From positions 428,365 to 492,364 of the forward strand of contig NZ_ANOK01000003.1 in the NCBI RefSeq assembly GCF_000331575.1: 64,000 nt of DNA, written 5' to 3'. Shown piece by piece: positions 1-9,757 of this stretch (position 1 is its first letter; each line of letters opens with the position of its first letter). The notes under the pieces were generated by a model, which saw only the letters and a list, made by a program, of their open reading frames with translations, searched no databases and was not told the origin of the DNA. The translations under genes were made by a program, and so were the position numbers. Source of the DNA: Calidifontibacillus oryziterrae. Lineage in GTDB: Bacteria; Bacillota; Bacilli; Bacillales; Bacillaceae_J.

Positions 1-1170
1 CAAGAGGGATATCATACTTTATTACCGATTGGAAGATTTCCAATTGCTCTTATTAATATTGTTATGGACCCTTTATTAGTAGACGTGAATGTTCATCCAT
101 CGAAGCTAGAAGTCCGCTTAAGTAAAGAAGCTGAGTTAAGCGAGCTTATAAAAGAAGGAATTCGTACTTGTTTCAGAAGGGAAACATTAATTCCTGAAGT
201 AACAAAACAAGATAAAAAGATGAAGGTTGACAGTGAACAGCAAGCATTAACCTTTGAGCATTCATCAAATTATCATAGTTTTAACGATGATCCCATTGAA
301 GCAAATCCTCAGCAACGTGAAATCGTAAAAGGTGATGACAGGAGTGAATTTAGTAGTCATACGCCTGATACAGAAAGGGTTAGGATGGCTACGGATATTC
401 TAGGACTACCTCGTGCGAATTCAAGCTTTAAGGAAATGGTGAAGGATGAACAACACGAGATGGTTAATGCTTTCATTCCAACAACTGAAAAGGATACTGT
501 TATACTAGACACTAAGGAAATTTCTCCTCTTGATGCCAATTCAGTTGCTGATAACAATCGAAAACAAAAGCATCCTAGCGAAGGTGAGCGAATTCCAACG
601 CTTTATCCGATCGGACAAATGCATGGAACATATATACTCGCCCAAAATGAAATTGGATTATATATAATTGATCAACATGCTGCACAAGAACGAATAAAAT
701 ATGAATACTATAAAGAAAAAGTAGCAGAGGTTGAACCAGAGGTCCAAGAAATGCTTCTTCCGATTACGCTTGATTATCCTAAAAATGAAATGCTCATTAT
801 CGAAGAACATTTAGAGCAGTTAAGCGCTGTGGGTATATTCCTAGAGCATTTTGGAGCGCAAGGATATATTGTCCGCTCCCATCCACAATGGTTTCCTTCA
901 GGTAGTGAAAAGGATTACATTGAGGAAATGATTCAGCAGGTTATCACAAATAAAAGGATCAGCATAAAAGAGCTAAGGGAGGAAGCGGCGATTATGATGT
1001 CTTGCAAAGCTTCTATAAAAGCAAATCATCATTTGCGAAATGATGAAATATTTTCACTTCTGCAAGCATTAAGGAATACGACTGACCCGTTTACATGCCC
1101 GCATGGCCGTCCAATTATTATTCATTTTTCAACTTATGAAATGGAAAAGATGTTTAAAAGGGTGATGTAA
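1..1170 (+). CDS. mutL: DNA mismatch repair protein MutL (5' end cut by window)
   Basis: MutL couples mismatch recognition by MutS to strand incision. The reading frame is open from base 1, and the codons before the first ATG (64) encode the conserved [12 protein letters not shown] stretch, so the start lies upstream of the window. The visible part holds the end of the N-terminal ATPase region ([10 protein letters not shown]), a poorly conserved linker, and the C-terminal dimerisation/endonuclease domain. That domain carries the metal-binding DQHAAQER motif (codons from about base 670) plus the SCKAS and CPHGRP motifs typical of MutL proteins with intrinsic nicking activity. MiaA and Hfq follow on the same strand, as in B. 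subtilis. Identity is secure; only the 5' part is missing. Confidence 0.97.
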   Translation, partial: QEGYHTLLPIGRFPIALINIVMDPLLVDVNVHPSKLEVRLSKEAELSELIKEGIRTCFRRETLIPEVTKQDKKMKVDSEQQALTFEHSSNYHSFNDDPIEANPQQREIVKGDDRSEFSSHTPDTERVRMATDILGLPRANSSFKEMVKDEQHEMVNAFIPTTEKDTVILDTKEISPLDANSVADNNRKQKHPSEGERIPTLYPIGQMHGTYILAQNEIGLYIIDQHAAQERIKYEYYKEKVAEVEPEVQEMLLPITLDYPKNEMLIIEEHLEQLSAVGIFLEHFGAQGYIVRSHPQWFPSGSEKDYIEEMIQQVITNKRISIKELREEAAIMMSCKASIKANHHLRNDEIFSLLQALRNTTDPFTCPHGRPIIIHFSTYEMEKMFKRVM

Positions 1171-1271
1171 ATAAAACTTTTCGGTGAAATGGTGAATGAA
1201 AATTTGTATTCATGACTACAATTGTTTATGATGTATAGGAAACCAAATGTATGTTATAGGTGACCGATACA

Positions 1272-2228
1272 ATGAAAAAAAAAGTAATTGCAATTATTGG
1301 ACCAACAGCTGTAGGGAAAACGAAAATAGGTATTGAGCTAGCAAAGGCACTGAACGGTGAGATTATCAGCGGTGACTCGATGCAGATTTATCAGGGTATG
1401 GATATTGGAACTGCAAAGGTAACAGTTCAGGAGATGCAAGGAGTTCCACACCATTTGCTTGATATTAAACAACCAACTGAAACGTTTTCTGTTGCTGAAT
1501 TTCAAACACTTGTAAGTCAATTAATTGATGAGATCACAAAAAGAGAAAAAGTTCCGATTATTGTAGGTGGTACTGGTCTATATATTCAATCTGTTCTTTA
1601 TAATTATAATTTTTCAGACGCTTCTTCAAATCTTGAATATCGAACTCAGCTTGAACAAAGAGTTGAAGAAGAGGGGATAGATGCTATCTACCAAGAGCTT
1701 TTGCAGATTGATCCTTTATGTGGTGAACGAATTCATCCTAATAATATTAGACGTGTTATTCGCGCCCTTGAAGTATTTCATGAAACAGGCTTAACAATGT
1801 CTGAATATCTTGCAGAGCAGGATCCTGAACCTCTTTATCACCATATCATCATTGGTTTAACGATGGATAGAGGCCTACTTTATGAACGGATCAATCAACG
1901 TGTGGATTTGATGATTGAGCAAGGCTTGCTAGCTGAAGTGAAGAGGTTGTATGATGCGGGTGTAAAGGATTGTCAATCAATTCAAGCAATTGGTTATAAG
2001 GAACTATATGAATACTTTGAGGATAAGATCACATTGAATTCCGCTATTGAGCTATTAAAACGAAACTCACGTCGTTATGCAAAAAGACAGCTAACATGGT
2101 TTCGTAATAAAATGGACGTTGAGTGGTTCGATATGACCGGAGCGGTTGCAGATGAAAATGCCTTTAGGCAAAAGTTTACAGAAATTTTAAATAAAATAGC
2201 AGGAAAGCTTGAGCTTAAAGCGAAATAG
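1272..2228 (+). CDS. miaA: tRNA dimethylallyltransferase MiaA
   Basis: MiaA transfers the dimethylallyl group to the N6 of A37 in tRNAs reading UNN codons. The product is 318 residues, the usual length, with a P-loop GPTAVGKT near the N-terminus, the SGDSMQIY motif, VGGTGLY, and the C-terminal QAIGYKE and RRYAKRQLTWF motifs. An in-frame GTG at 1260 would extend it by four residues. The ATG at 1272 is preferred because AGGTGA lies about 8 nt upstream of it, while the GTG overlaps that ribosome-binding site. hfq follows 31 bp downstream. Confidence 0.96.
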   Translation: MKKKVIAIIGPTAVGKTKIGIELAKALNGEIISGDSMQIYQGMDIGTAKVTVQEMQGVPHHLLDIKQPTETFSVAEFQTLVSQLIDEITKREKVPIIVGGTGLYIQSVLYNYNFSDASSNLEYRTQLEQRVEEEGIDAIYQELLQIDPLCGERIHPNNIRRVIRALEVFHETGLTMSEYLAEQDPEPLYHHIIIGLTMDRGLLYERINQRVDLMIEQGLLAEVKRLYDAGVKDCQSIQAIGYKELYEYFEDKITLNSAIELLKRNSRRYAKRQLTWFRNKMDVEWFDMTGAVADENAFRQKFTEILNKIAGKLELKAK

Positions 2229-2259
2229 AATATAAAGAGAAAAAGAGGAGGACTGTTCA

Positions 2260-2484
2260 ATGAAGCAATCCATCAATATTCAAGATCAATTTTTAAATCA
2301 GCTTCGTAAAGAAAATATTTTTGTTACAGTATTTTTACTAAATGGTTTTCAACTACGTGGTTTAGTTAAGGCGTTTGATAATTTTACTGTTTTGTTAGAG
2401 ACTGATGGAAAACAACAAATGATTTATAAGCATGCGATTTCCACATTCTCTCCGCAGAAAACAGTTCAAATTGATATGGAATAA
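2260..2484 (+). CDS. hfq: RNA-binding protein Hfq
   Basis: Hfq is a hexameric Sm-like RNA chaperone. The 74-residue product has the Sm1 region ([26 protein letters not shown]) and the Sm2 motif around YKHAIST, and lacks the long acidic or polar tail of enterobacterial Hfq, as is usual for Bacillus. A strong ribosome-binding site (agaggagg) precedes the ATG. It is the last gene of a mutL-miaA-hfq run and is followed by a clear intrinsic terminator. Confidence 0.96.
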   Translation: MKQSINIQDQFLNQLRKENIFVTVFLLNGFQLRGLVKAFDNFTVLLETDGKQQMIYKHAISTFSPQKTVQIDME

Positions 2485-2497
2485 ATTTGGATAATGA

Positions 2498-2530
2498 GGC
2501 TAATTCCTACTTGGAATTAGTCTTATTTTT
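2498..2530 (+). terminator. Intrinsic terminator after hfq
   Basis: GGCTAATTCC pairs with GGAATTAGTC (10 bp, one G-U) around a 5-nt loop and runs into a T-rich tract. It closes the mutL-miaA-hfq unit. Confidence 0.8.
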
Positions 2531-2537
2531 ATTGTTC

Positions 2538-2604
2538 CTTTATCTCAGTCGATGCGCTCTTAGTTTATACGTCGCTAATCAGGGCGCCGATAGCTTTTGT
2601 TCTT
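2538..2604 (+). repeat. Partial copy (A) of a ~205-bp interspersed repeat
   Basis: This stretch matches the right third of three longer copies elsewhere in the window (3653-3860 inverted, 32791-32996, 50857-51064). It shares the TTTATCTCAGTCGATGCGCT and CGTCGCTAATCAGGGCGC blocks and ends in tagcttttgtt. It carries no coding potential. Confidence 0.85.
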
Positions 2605-2662
2605 TTAAAGATGGTTAAATCAGCGCTTCCGTTTTTTTTATGGGCGTTTGTCACAAAATTAG

Positions 2663-2698
2663 CGCCTCTCACGTATACTAAACATGAAATGAGAGGTG
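2663..2698 (+). promoter_or_regulatory. Hairpin sequestering the spoVK ribosome-binding site
   Basis: CGCCTCTCA (2663-2671) can pair with TGAGAGGTG (2690-2698) over 9 bp with one G-U and an 18-nt loop. The 3' arm is the Shine-Dalgarno sequence of spoVK. Whether the stem lies inside the mRNA depends on the transcription start, which cannot be placed with confidence. Confidence 0.45.
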
Positions 2699-2704
2699 AC
2701 TCAT

Positions 2705-3652
2705 ATGGAGCAACCAGTAACGCTGAAAAAGAATGGCCAAATTAATATTGTTTTAAATGGAGAGAAAAAGAAGGTAAAAGTATCACGTTCAATACCGATC
2801 GATCAAAATCAAGGTTATATCCACAGTAAGCATGAACCATTAAAAAAAATTGAAGAAGAGATGAGCGCCCTTGTTGGCATGGAAGAAATGAAAAAGATAG
2901 TAAAGGAAATATATGCATGGATTTATATTAATAAGATTCGCGAGGAGCAAGGATTAAAAGCAGGTGGTCAAGTTCTACACATGATGTTTAAAGGAAATCC
3001 TGGAACTGGCAAAACAACAGTTGCCAGACTTCTAGGGACTTTATTTAAAGAAATGAATGCATTATCGAAAGGACACTTAATCGAAGCAGAGCGCGCAGAC
3101 CTAGTTGGAGAATATATTGGCCATACTGCTCAAAAAACGAGAGATCTGATAAAAAAAGCTTTAGGTGGCATATTATTTGTAGATGAAGCATATTCATTGG
3201 CACGCGGTGGCGAAAAGGATTTTGGAAAAGAAGCAATTGATACATTGGTGAAGCATATGGAGGATAAAGGGAATGACTTCATCCTAATATTAGCTGGGTA
3301 TGAGAAGGAAATGAATCATTTTCTTTCAATAAATCCAGGTCTACGTTCCCGTTTCCCGATTGTCATAAATTTCCCCGATTATACAGTTAGTCAGTTAATG
3401 GAAATTGCCAACAAAATGTTATTAGAACGACAATACGTGTTAGCGAAGGAAGCAGAATGGAAGCTAAGGGATCATCTCCAAAAAATTAAATATACACGTT
3501 CAGGGACAGTATTTAGTAATGGTCGCTATATTCGAAATGTAATTGAAAAATCAGTTCGTGCCCAAGCGATGAGGCTGTTATTGAATGATCACTTCGAAAA
3601 AGACGAATTACAAACAATTCAAAGCGAAGATTTATTATTCCCAGAAGAATAA
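2705..3652 (+). CDS. spoVK: Stage V sporulation protein SpoVK, AAA+ ATPase
   Basis: SpoVK is a mother-cell AAA+ ATPase of the CbbX/CfxQ type needed for spore maturation. The sequence has Walker A (GNPGTGKT), Walker B (ILFVDEAYSLA), a sensor region and an arginine-finger-like LRSRFP segment. A short N-terminal extension matches B. subtilis SpoVK (NGQINIVLNG). The track GTG at 2696 is part of the ribosome-binding site GAGAGGTG, so the ATG at 2705 is used, giving 315 residues. The gene is bracketed by a partial repeat upstream and an inverted full repeat starting right after its stop codon. That separates it from hfq and hflX, consistent with its own mother-cell promoter. Confidence 0.95.
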   Translation: MEQPVTLKKNGQINIVLNGEKKKVKVSRSIPIDQNQGYIHSKHEPLKKIEEEMSALVGMEEMKKIVKEIYAWIYINKIREEQGLKAGGQVLHMMFKGNPGTGKTTVARLLGTLFKEMNALSKGHLIEAERADLVGEYIGHTAQKTRDLIKKALGGILFVDEAYSLARGGEKDFGKEAIDTLVKHMEDKGNDFILILAGYEKEMNHFLSINPGLRSRFPIVINFPDYTVSQLMEIANKMLLERQYVLAKEAEWKLRDHLQKIKYTRSGTVFSNGRYIRNVIEKSVRAQAMRLLLNDHFEKDELQTIQSEDLLFPEE

Positions 3653-3860
3653 GAACAAAAGCTATAGGCGCCCTGATTAGCGACGTATTAACTAAGAGCG
3701 CATCGACTGAGATAAACAAAACACGTCGAGGGACGAGTCGATGTTGACTTATCGCAAAAGAGATGAGCGAAGTTTACTAGTCGCTAAGGTGCTGGAGCTG
3801 GACGACTTCTCTCTGTGCTAAAGTATTTATCCACAGGATCAAATATTACAATTTCCTAAA
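3653..3860 (-). repeat. Interspersed repeat copy B (inverted)
   Basis: This is a full-length copy in reverse orientation, beginning directly after the spoVK stop codon. The blocks gaacaaaagctata, GCGCCCTGATTAGCGACGTA, GAGCGCATCGACTGAGATAA, TCGCAAAAGAGATGAGCGAA and TTTATCCACAGGATC are the reverse complement of copies C and D. Within the element, AGCGAC/GTCGCT and CATCGACT/AGTCGATG are inverted repeats, so it can fold. Confidence 0.9.
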
Positions 3861-3969
3861 CCATGATAAAGTGGTATACATAAAGATATACCACTTCTTC
3901 TTTTCCTTTGATATAGTTTAAAGAAGAAAAGTTGATGTACTAACAATTTTATAAAGGTAGGGACAAACT

Positions 3970-5232
3970 TTGATTGAAAATCAAACAATAAAAGAACGTG
4001 CATTACTTGTTGGCTGTCAATTACCTCATATTGATGATGAACGATTTTTATACTCAATGGATGAATTAGCTTCACTTACAGCTACGGCGAACGGAGAAGT
4101 ATTGATGAGCCTTTCGCAAAAGCGGGAGCGCGTCCATTCAGCCACATATATTGGCAAAGGGAAAATCGAAGAAATAGCCCTTTTAGAAGAAGAATTAGCG
4201 GTTGATGTTATTATCTTTAATGATGAGTTATCGCCATCACAAATGCGTAATCTAGCTGAGAAGTTTAACGCAAGAGTCATCGATCGAACCCAATTAATTC
4301 TTGATATTTTTGCTTCTAGAGCTAAGTCTAAGGAAGGAAAATTACAGGTGGAGCTCGCTCAATATGAGTACTTATTACCTCGACTTGGCGGCCAAGGACT
4401 TGCTTTATCAAGACTTGGAGGTGGTATAGGTACAAGAGGGCCTGGTGAAACAAAGCTCGAAGCAGATCGACGGCATATTAGACGGCGAATTACGGAAATT
4501 AAAGAACAGTTGCAAACAATCGTTGAGCATCGCAATCGCTATCGCGATCGAAGAAAAAAGAATCAAACATTCCAAATTTCGCTAGTCGGTTATACGAATG
4601 CCGGGAAATCAACGATCTTTAATCGTTTAACGGAATCAGCAGCATTTGAAGAGAATTTACTATTTGCTACACTTGATCCGGTGACGAGAAGATTTATTTT
4701 GCCGTCTGGATTAACAACATTATTAACAGACACTGTAGGTTTTATTGAGGATTTACCAACATCATTAATTGCAGCATTCCGTTCAACCCTTGAGGAAGTG
4801 AAAGAAGCAGATTTAATTTTGCATGTCGTTGATTCCTCGAATCCAGATTATTTTAATCATGAAAAAACTGTTTATCATATTTTAGAAGAGCTAGAGGTCA
4901 ACCATATTCCAATATTAACGATCTACAATAAAAAAGATCTCGTATCTATACATTTTGTACCATCGGAAAATGAGATGTTATTTATAAGTGCTTATGAAAA
5001 AGAGGATATCGAAAAGCTTCAGAAAAAAATTGAAGAAAAAGTTATCAGCCAAATGGAATTTTATCATTTTTACGTTTCAGGTGAAAATGGTAAGCTTTTA
5101 GCTAAATTAAAATCAGATACAGTATTGTTAGAACAACAGTTTATTGAAGAAAAAGAAATGTATGAATGTAAAGGATACATCAATCCTAATATTTCTTTAT
5201 ATCAGCAAATACATCACCTAAACGAACAGTAA
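3970..5232 (+). CDS. hflX: GTPase HflX (ribosome-associated)
   Basis: HflX is a translational GTPase that splits stalled or hibernating 70S ribosomes. The 420-residue protein has the N-terminal HflX-specific domain ([35 protein letters not shown]) and a coiled linker. The G domain carries G1 [10 protein letters not shown]3 DTVGF and G4 NKKD. Translation starts at TTG with aaggtaggg 7-10 nt upstream; no better in-frame start exists. It lies at the ynbA position of B. subtilis, just before ynbB. Confidence 0.95.
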   Translation: MIENQTIKERALLVGCQLPHIDDERFLYSMDELASLTATANGEVLMSLSQKRERVHSATYIGKGKIEEIALLEEELAVDVIIFNDELSPSQMRNLAEKFNARVIDRTQLILDIFASRAKSKEGKLQVELAQYEYLLPRLGGQGLALSRLGGGIGTRGPGETKLEADRRHIRRRITEIKEQLQTIVEHRNRYRDRRKKNQTFQISLVGYTNAGKSTIFNRLTESAAFEENLLFATLDPVTRRFILPSGLTTLLTDTVGFIEDLPTSLIAAFRSTLEEVKEADLILHVVDSSNPDYFNHEKTVYHILEELEVNHIPILTIYNKKDLVSIHFVPSENEMLFISAYEKEDIEKLQKKIEEKVISQMEFYHFYVSGENGKLLAKLKSDTVLLEQQFIEEKEMYECKGYINPNISLYQQIHHLNEQ

Positions 5233-5253
5233 ATGATAGGGGTATGGGTACTA

Positions 5254-6522
5254 ATGTATGAAAATTTTCGCTATGGTAATTCGATAGAAAAAACTGTCAA
5301 GAAAATTGAAGAAAAGATTAAACTTATTCATCAAGAAATAGATTATAAGGTAGAAAAAAATCAACTGAAGGTACTAACTGCTTTTCGTCATAACCAAGTA
5401 AGTGATTTCCATTTTAATCCATCAACTGGTTATGGATATGATGACAGTGGGAGAGATACACTTGAAAAAGTGTATGCAGAAGTGTTTGGTGGTGAAGCAT
5501 GTATTGTCCGTCCACAAATCATTTCGGGTACTCATGCGATTACCTTGTCTCTTTTCGGTGTACTGCGTCCAGGAGATGAATTACTTTATATTACTGGCAG
5601 GCCTTATGATACGTTAGAGGAAATTGTAGGAGTACGTGGTAAGCAGAACGGCTCCCTAAAGGATTTTAATATTTCATATCAATCGATCCCATTAACAGAT
5701 GAGGGACACGTTGATTTTCCAAGAGTTGCTAAAGCAATAAAGCATAACACGAAGGTTATTGGAATCCAGCGTTCAAAAGGATATGCGACAAGACCGTCGT
5801 TTATGATTTCGCAAATTAAAGAAATGATCGAGTTTGTGAAGGATTGTAAACAGGATGTAATCGTGTTTGTAGATAATTGTTATGGAGAATTTGTGGAGGA
5901 ACTTGAACCGTGTGACGTTGGGGCAGACTTAGTTGCAGGCTCCTTAATAAAAAATCCAGGTGGAGGACTAGCGAAAACTGGTGGTTATATTGTTGGCAAA
6001 GCAGATTTGATTGAGCAATGTGCTTATCGGGTAACAGCACCAGGATTAGGAAGAGAAGCAGGCGCTTCGCTATATAGTCTTCATGAAATGTATCAAGGTT
6101 TTTTCTTAGCGCCTCATATTGTTGGACAAGCATTAAAAGGGGCTGTTTTTACATCGGCACTGTTAGAAGAATATGGTCTACATACATATCCAAAATGGAA
6201 TCAAAAACGCACAGATCTTATCCAGTCCGTTCAATTTAATGACCGAGAAATGATGATTGCCTTTTGCCAGGCTATCCAATTCGCATCTCCTGTAAATGCC
6301 CATGTTTTGCCAATGCCAAGCTACATGCCGGGATATGAGGATGATGTTATTATGGCAGCAGGTACATTTATACAAGGTGCTAGTATTGAATTGACTGCTG
6401 ACGGTCCGATGCGCCCTCCTTTTGAAGCATATGTGCAGGGAGGATTAACGTATGAACACGTAAAAATTGCCATCATTACGGCAATCAATCAATTGCTTGA
6501 AAAAGAATTAATTAACATATAA
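5254..6522 (+). CDS. ynbB: PLP-dependent enzyme of the methionine gamma-lyase-like/YnbB family
   Basis: This is a fold-type I PLP enzyme of the family once called aluminium resistance protein (Pfam Met_gamma_lyase type). Its substrate is not established. It shows the GTHAI cofactor-binding segment, VDNCYGEF, and the likely Schiff-base lysine in SLIKNPGGGLAKTGGY. The frame opens with an ATG at 5233 directly after hflX, but family proteins start near MYENFRYG. The ATG at 5254 gives 422 residues with an upstream aggggt and is preferred. It is transcribed behind hflX, as in B. subtilis. Confidence 0.88.
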   Translation: MYENFRYGNSIEKTVKKIEEKIKLIHQEIDYKVEKNQLKVLTAFRHNQVSDFHFNPSTGYGYDDSGRDTLEKVYAEVFGGEACIVRPQIISGTHAITLSLFGVLRPGDELLYITGRPYDTLEEIVGVRGKQNGSLKDFNISYQSIPLTDEGHVDFPRVAKAIKHNTKVIGIQRSKGYATRPSFMISQIKEMIEFVKDCKQDVIVFVDNCYGEFVEELEPCDVGADLVAGSLIKNPGGGLAKTGGYIVGKADLIEQCAYRVTAPGLGREAGASLYSLHEMYQGFFLAPHIVGQALKGAVFTSALLEEYGLHTYPKWNQKRTDLIQSVQFNDREMMIAFCQAIQFASPVNAHVLPMPSYMPGYEDDVIMAAGTFIQGASIELTADGPMRPPFEAYVQGGLTYEHVKIAIITAINQLLEKELINI

Positions 6523-6609
6523 GTAATTGAACAATTGCGCTCTGGGTTAAGATTCTTAATGGTGATTTTGTTTGACATTCAATAGAAACATCCATATCTA
6601 TAAATAACA

Positions 6610-6626
6610 TGTAAGAAAACCTAACA
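6610..6626 (+). promoter_or_regulatory. GlnR/TnrA operator upstream of glnR
   Basis: TGTAA-N7-TAACA matches the GlnR/TnrA consensus TGTNA-N7-TNACA at every defined position. It lies just upstream of the likely glnRA promoter, the same arrangement as in B. subtilis, where GlnR represses its own operon under nitrogen excess. Confidence 0.8.
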
Positions 6627-6631
6627 TAGGA

Positions 6632-6660
6632 TTGACAACTTATCTAACATTATATAAAAT
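6632..6660 (+). promoter_or_regulatory. Likely sigma-A promoter of glnRA
   Basis: A perfect -35 TTGACA and a -10 TAAAAT are separated by 17 bp, followed by glnR 50 bp downstream. A second, weaker GlnR half-site (ctaaca) sits between the two boxes. Confidence 0.65.
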
Positions 6661-6709
6661 TATCACCATGAATTATGTGAAGTAGAAATATCATTAAGGA
6701 GGATTGCGA

Positions 6710-7105
6710 ATGAGTGATAACATTCGTCGTTCAATGCCGCTTTTCCCAATCGGTATTGTAATGGAATTGACAGAGTTATCTGCGAGGCAAATCCGTTATT
6801 ATGAGGAACATGGATTGGTTCATCCGGCAAGAACAGATGGAAATCGTCGAATGTTTTCCTTTAATGATGTTGATCGCTTATTAGAAATAAAAAAGTTAAT
6901 CGAACAAGGTGTGAATTTAGCTGGAATTAAACAATTATTTGAGGTTAAGGAAGTGGATAGAACGACTAAAACTGAAAAGTTCGAACAGGTTAACCAAGAA
7001 TTGTCAAACTCTGAGTTAAGACGTTTTTTACGTAAAGAACTAATCCAAGCTGGTCGCTTTCATAAAAGTACGCATCACAATGGAGATGCAAGATTTCTCC
7101 AGTAA
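6710..7105 (+). CDS. glnR: MerR-family nitrogen regulator GlnR
   Basis: GlnR represses glnRA and other nitrogen genes when glutamine is plentiful, through feedback-inhibited glutamine synthetase. The 131-residue protein begins [17 protein letters not shown], nearly identical to Bacillus GlnR, with the MerR winged helix ([15 protein letters not shown]). It ends in a C-terminal segment ([15 protein letters not shown]) that matches the autoinhibitory tail contacting GlnA. The start is the ATG at 6710, 7 nt after aaggagg; an in-frame TTG at 6704 is too close to that site. glnA follows after 48 bp. Confidence 0.95.
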   Translation: MSDNIRRSMPLFPIGIVMELTELSARQIRYYEEHGLVHPARTDGNRRMFSFNDVDRLLEIKKLIEQGVNLAGIKQLFEVKEVDRTTKTEKFEQVNQELSNSELRRFLRKELIQAGRFHKSTHHNGDARFLQ

Positions 7106-7153
7106 CGAAGAAGTAAGTAAAAATTATAGACAATATTTCGGGAGGAACAAGGT

Positions 7154-8488
7154 ATGGCAAAATACACAAAAGAAGATATACAACAATTGGCACAAGAACA
7201 AAACGTAAGATTTATTCGACTACAATTTACTGATATGCTGGGGATTATAAAAAACGTTGAAATTCCAGTTGGACAACTTGAAAAAGCGCTTAATAATCAA
7301 ATGATGTTTGATGGCTCTTCAATTGAAGGATTTGTAAGGATCGAAGAATCAGACATGTATTTATATCCAGATTATGATACATGGATGGTTTTTCCTTGGA
7401 CGGCAGAAAAAGGAAAAGTTGCTCGACTTATTTGTGATATTTATAATACAGACGGTACTCCTTTTGCTGGTGATCCACGTGGTAATTTAAAACGCCAGCT
7501 TAGACGGATGGAGGAACTAGGTTTTACTTCATTTAATATTGGACCAGAACCTGAGTTTTATTTATTTAAGCTAGATGAAAAAGGGGAACCGACATTAGAG
7601 TTAAATGATAAAGGTGGCTATTTTGATTTAGCTCCAACAGATTTAGGAGAAAATTGTCGTCGTGATATCGTGTTAGAGCTAGAGGAAATGGGTTTTGATA
7701 TTGAGGCTTCACATCATGAATGCGGTCCAGGTCAGCATGAAATTGACTTTAAATATGCAGATGCAGTGAAAGCCTGTGACGACATACAAACATTTAAATT
7801 AGTCGTAAAAACCATTGCAAGAAAGCATGGCTTACATGCAACCTTTATGCCAAAGCCTATATTTGGAATTGCAGGCTCTGGTATGCATTGTAACGTCTCT
7901 TTGTTTAAAGGAAATGAGAATGTATTTTTTGATGAGGCAGGACCATTGCAATTAAGTGAAACAGCCTATCAATTTATCGCAGGTACAATGAAGCACGCTG
8001 AAGCATTTACTGCAATTTGTAATCCGACTGTTAACTCATATAAGCGTTTAGTACCTGGTTATGAGGCTCCTTGTTATGTAGCATGGTCTGCAAAGAATCG
8101 CAGCCCTTTAATTCGAATTCCATCAGCGCGAGGAATGAGTACGCGGATTGAAGTAAGGAGTGCAGATCCTTCAGCGAATCCTTATCTAGCAATGACTGTC
8201 ATTTTGGCGGCTGGGCTTGATGGAATTGAAAATAAATTACAAGCTCCGAACGCAGTTGACCGCAACATCTATGTGATGGATAAAGAGGAGCGTTTGGAAC
8301 ATGGTATTATTGATTTGCCAGGTACACTTGCAGATGCCTTAGAAAAGCTTAAAGCTGATGAAGTTATGATGGACGCTTTAGGTTCTCATATTGCAGAGCA
8401 TTTTATCGAGGCGAAGGAAATCGAGTGGGATATGTTCCGGTCGACTGTGCATCAGTGGGAACGTGAGCATTATATGTCTGTATATTAA
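7154..8488 (+). CDS. glnA: Glutamine synthetase, type I (GlnA)
   Basis: GlnA condenses ammonia and glutamate to glutamine with ATP. The 444-residue length and motifs fit the Gram-positive GSI-alpha class: [43 protein letters not shown], and [18 protein letters not shown] with the feedback-control loop. There is no adenylylation-type insertion, as expected. It is co-transcribed with glnR and followed by a strong terminator. Confidence 0.97.
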   Translation: MAKYTKEDIQQLAQEQNVRFIRLQFTDMLGIIKNVEIPVGQLEKALNNQMMFDGSSIEGFVRIEESDMYLYPDYDTWMVFPWTAEKGKVARLICDIYNTDGTPFAGDPRGNLKRQLRRMEELGFTSFNIGPEPEFYLFKLDEKGEPTLELNDKGGYFDLAPTDLGENCRRDIVLELEEMGFDIEASHHECGPGQHEIDFKYADAVKACDDIQTFKLVVKTIARKHGLHATFMPKPIFGIAGSGMHCNVSLFKGNENVFFDEAGPLQLSETAYQFIAGTMKHAEAFTAICNPTVNSYKRLVPGYEAPCYVAWSAKNRSPLIRIPSARGMSTRIEVRSADPSANPYLAMTVILAAGLDGIENKLQAPNAVDRNIYVMDKEERLEHGIIDLPGTLADALEKLKADEVMMDALGSHIAEHFIEAKEIEWDMFRSTVHQWEREHYMSVY

Positions 8489-8498
8489 AATAAAACTA

Positions 8499-8527
8499 CC
8501 CCATGATTTTTGAAATCATGGGGTTTT
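8499..8527 (+). terminator. Intrinsic terminator after glnA
   Basis: CCCCATGATTT pairs perfectly with AAATCATGGGG (11 bp, 3-nt loop) followed by TTTT. It could also serve lexA from the opposite side. Confidence 0.88.
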
Positions 8528-8600
8528 AACTGTTGATATGTAAAACTAATGGTAATTCGCACAATCCGTTCCCTTTGGGTCGGACAAATTTACTATAAAT

Positions 8601-9224
8601 TTATTGTATCGTTCGATAAAGTCCGATTACCTTTCCTAATATCGTTACGTCATCGACGATGATTGGCTCCATTGTCTCGTTTTCAGGCTGAAGTCGAATA
8701 TGATCCTTTTCTTTGAAAAAACGTTTGACAGTCGCTTCGTCATCAGTTGTCATCGCAACAACAATTTCACCGTTTACTGCGGTTTGCTGCTGGCGAACAA
8801 TGACTAAATCACCATCATGAATTCCTGCATCAATCATACTTTCTCCTTCGACGACAAGAATGAAGAGATTTCCTTCAGCTGGAACTAATCGTTCAGGCAA
8901 TGGAATATAGTCTTCAATATTTTCAATAGCAGTTATCGGTAACCCTGCAGTAACTTTACCTATAATAGGTACATTTACTATATCATTTTTTGGAAGCATG
9001 TCTGTTTCTTCGTTCGTTAAAATTTCAATAGCCCGCGGTTTTGTTGGATCCCTTCGAATAAATCCCTTTTTTTCAAGTCTATCTAAATGACCATGAACAG
9101 TTGAACTTGAAGCAAGGCCGACTGCTTCACCAATTTCTCTAACTGAAGGCGGATACCCTTTTGTTTTCACTTGTTGTTTAATAAACTGTAAGATATCTTG
9201 CTGTCGCTTTGAGATTTTTACCAT
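8601..9224 (-). CDS. lexA: SOS repressor LexA
   Basis: LexA represses DNA-damage genes and self-cleaves when RecA filaments form. The 207-residue protein has the winged-helix domain ([23 protein letters not shown]), the Ala-Gly cleavage site in KVTAGLP, the catalytic serine in [11 protein letters not shown] and the lysine in EATVKRFF. A near-consensus SOS box lies about 60 bp upstream of its ATG, indicating autoregulation. The divergent gene is ynzC; the SOS division inhibitor yneA usually found here is absent. Confidence 0.96.
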   Translation of the reverse strand: MVKISKRQQDILQFIKQQVKTKGYPPSVREIGEAVGLASSSTVHGHLDRLEKKGFIRRDPTKPRAIEILTNEETDMLPKNDIVNVPIIGKVTAGLPITAIENIEDYIPLPERLVPAEGNLFILVVEGESMIDAGIHDGDLVIVRQQQTAVNGEIVVAMTTDDEATVKRFFKEKDHIRLQPENETMEPIIVDDVTILGKVIGLYRTIQ

Positions 9225-9284
9225 AATTTACACCTCATTCGCTCCATATATTAATAGAATTATAACAAACTTACCAACAAATTA

Positions 9285-9298
9285 CAAACATAAGTTCG
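9285..9298. promoter_or_regulatory. LexA operator (SOS box)
   Basis: CAAACATAAGTTCG differs from the Bacillus consensus CGAAC-N4-GTTCG at one base. It lies between divergent lexA and ynzC and probably serves lexA autoregulation. Confidence 0.75.
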
Positions 9299-9389
9299 AG
9301 GGTTTTAAGAATATTAGTAATGGATCACTAGACTTTCGTTCAGTAATATAGTAAAAATAGTGAATAGAAAACTGCAGGGAGGATTTCAT

Positions 9390-9632
9390 TTGATTTCACA
9401 GGAAAAAATCAAGCGGATCAACGAATTAGCTAATAAAGCTAAAACAACTGGTTTAACAGAAACCGAAAGAATCGAACAGAAAAAGCTACGTGAGGAATAT
9501 ATTAAAAGCTTTCGGAAATCTCTAGACAATACACTTCACTCTGTCAAAATAATAGATCCGGATGGAAAGAATGTTACCCCAAAAAAATTACGTGAGAGTC
9601 AAAAAAGGAGAAATAATCCGTTTTTTCATTAA
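9390..9632 (+). CDS. ynzC: DUF896 family protein YnzC
   Basis: This is a small cytoplasmic protein of unknown function (DUF896) found next to lexA in Bacillus. The 80-residue product begins [18 protein letters not shown], forming a helical hairpin, and contains the family's [18 protein letters not shown] block. Translation starts at TTG (9390), spaced correctly from GGGAGG; the frame also has a GTG at 9360 without a ribosome-binding site. In B. subtilis it belongs to the SOS-regulated yneA-yneB-ynzC operon; here yneA and yneB are missing. Confidence 0.9.
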   Translation: MISQEKIKRINELANKAKTTGLTETERIEQKKLREEYIKSFRKSLDNTLHSVKIIDPDGKNVTPKKLRESQKRRNNPFFH

Positions 9633-9757
9633 ATCATCTATTTTCTAGCTTAATACGAAATGAAAAAGGTATAATAGGTAATGGAAAATGGTTGTACAAT
9701 TGGATATAAACGTTATATGATGAAAAGCGGAGAAAAAATAGAGGAAGGATGAAAGAC

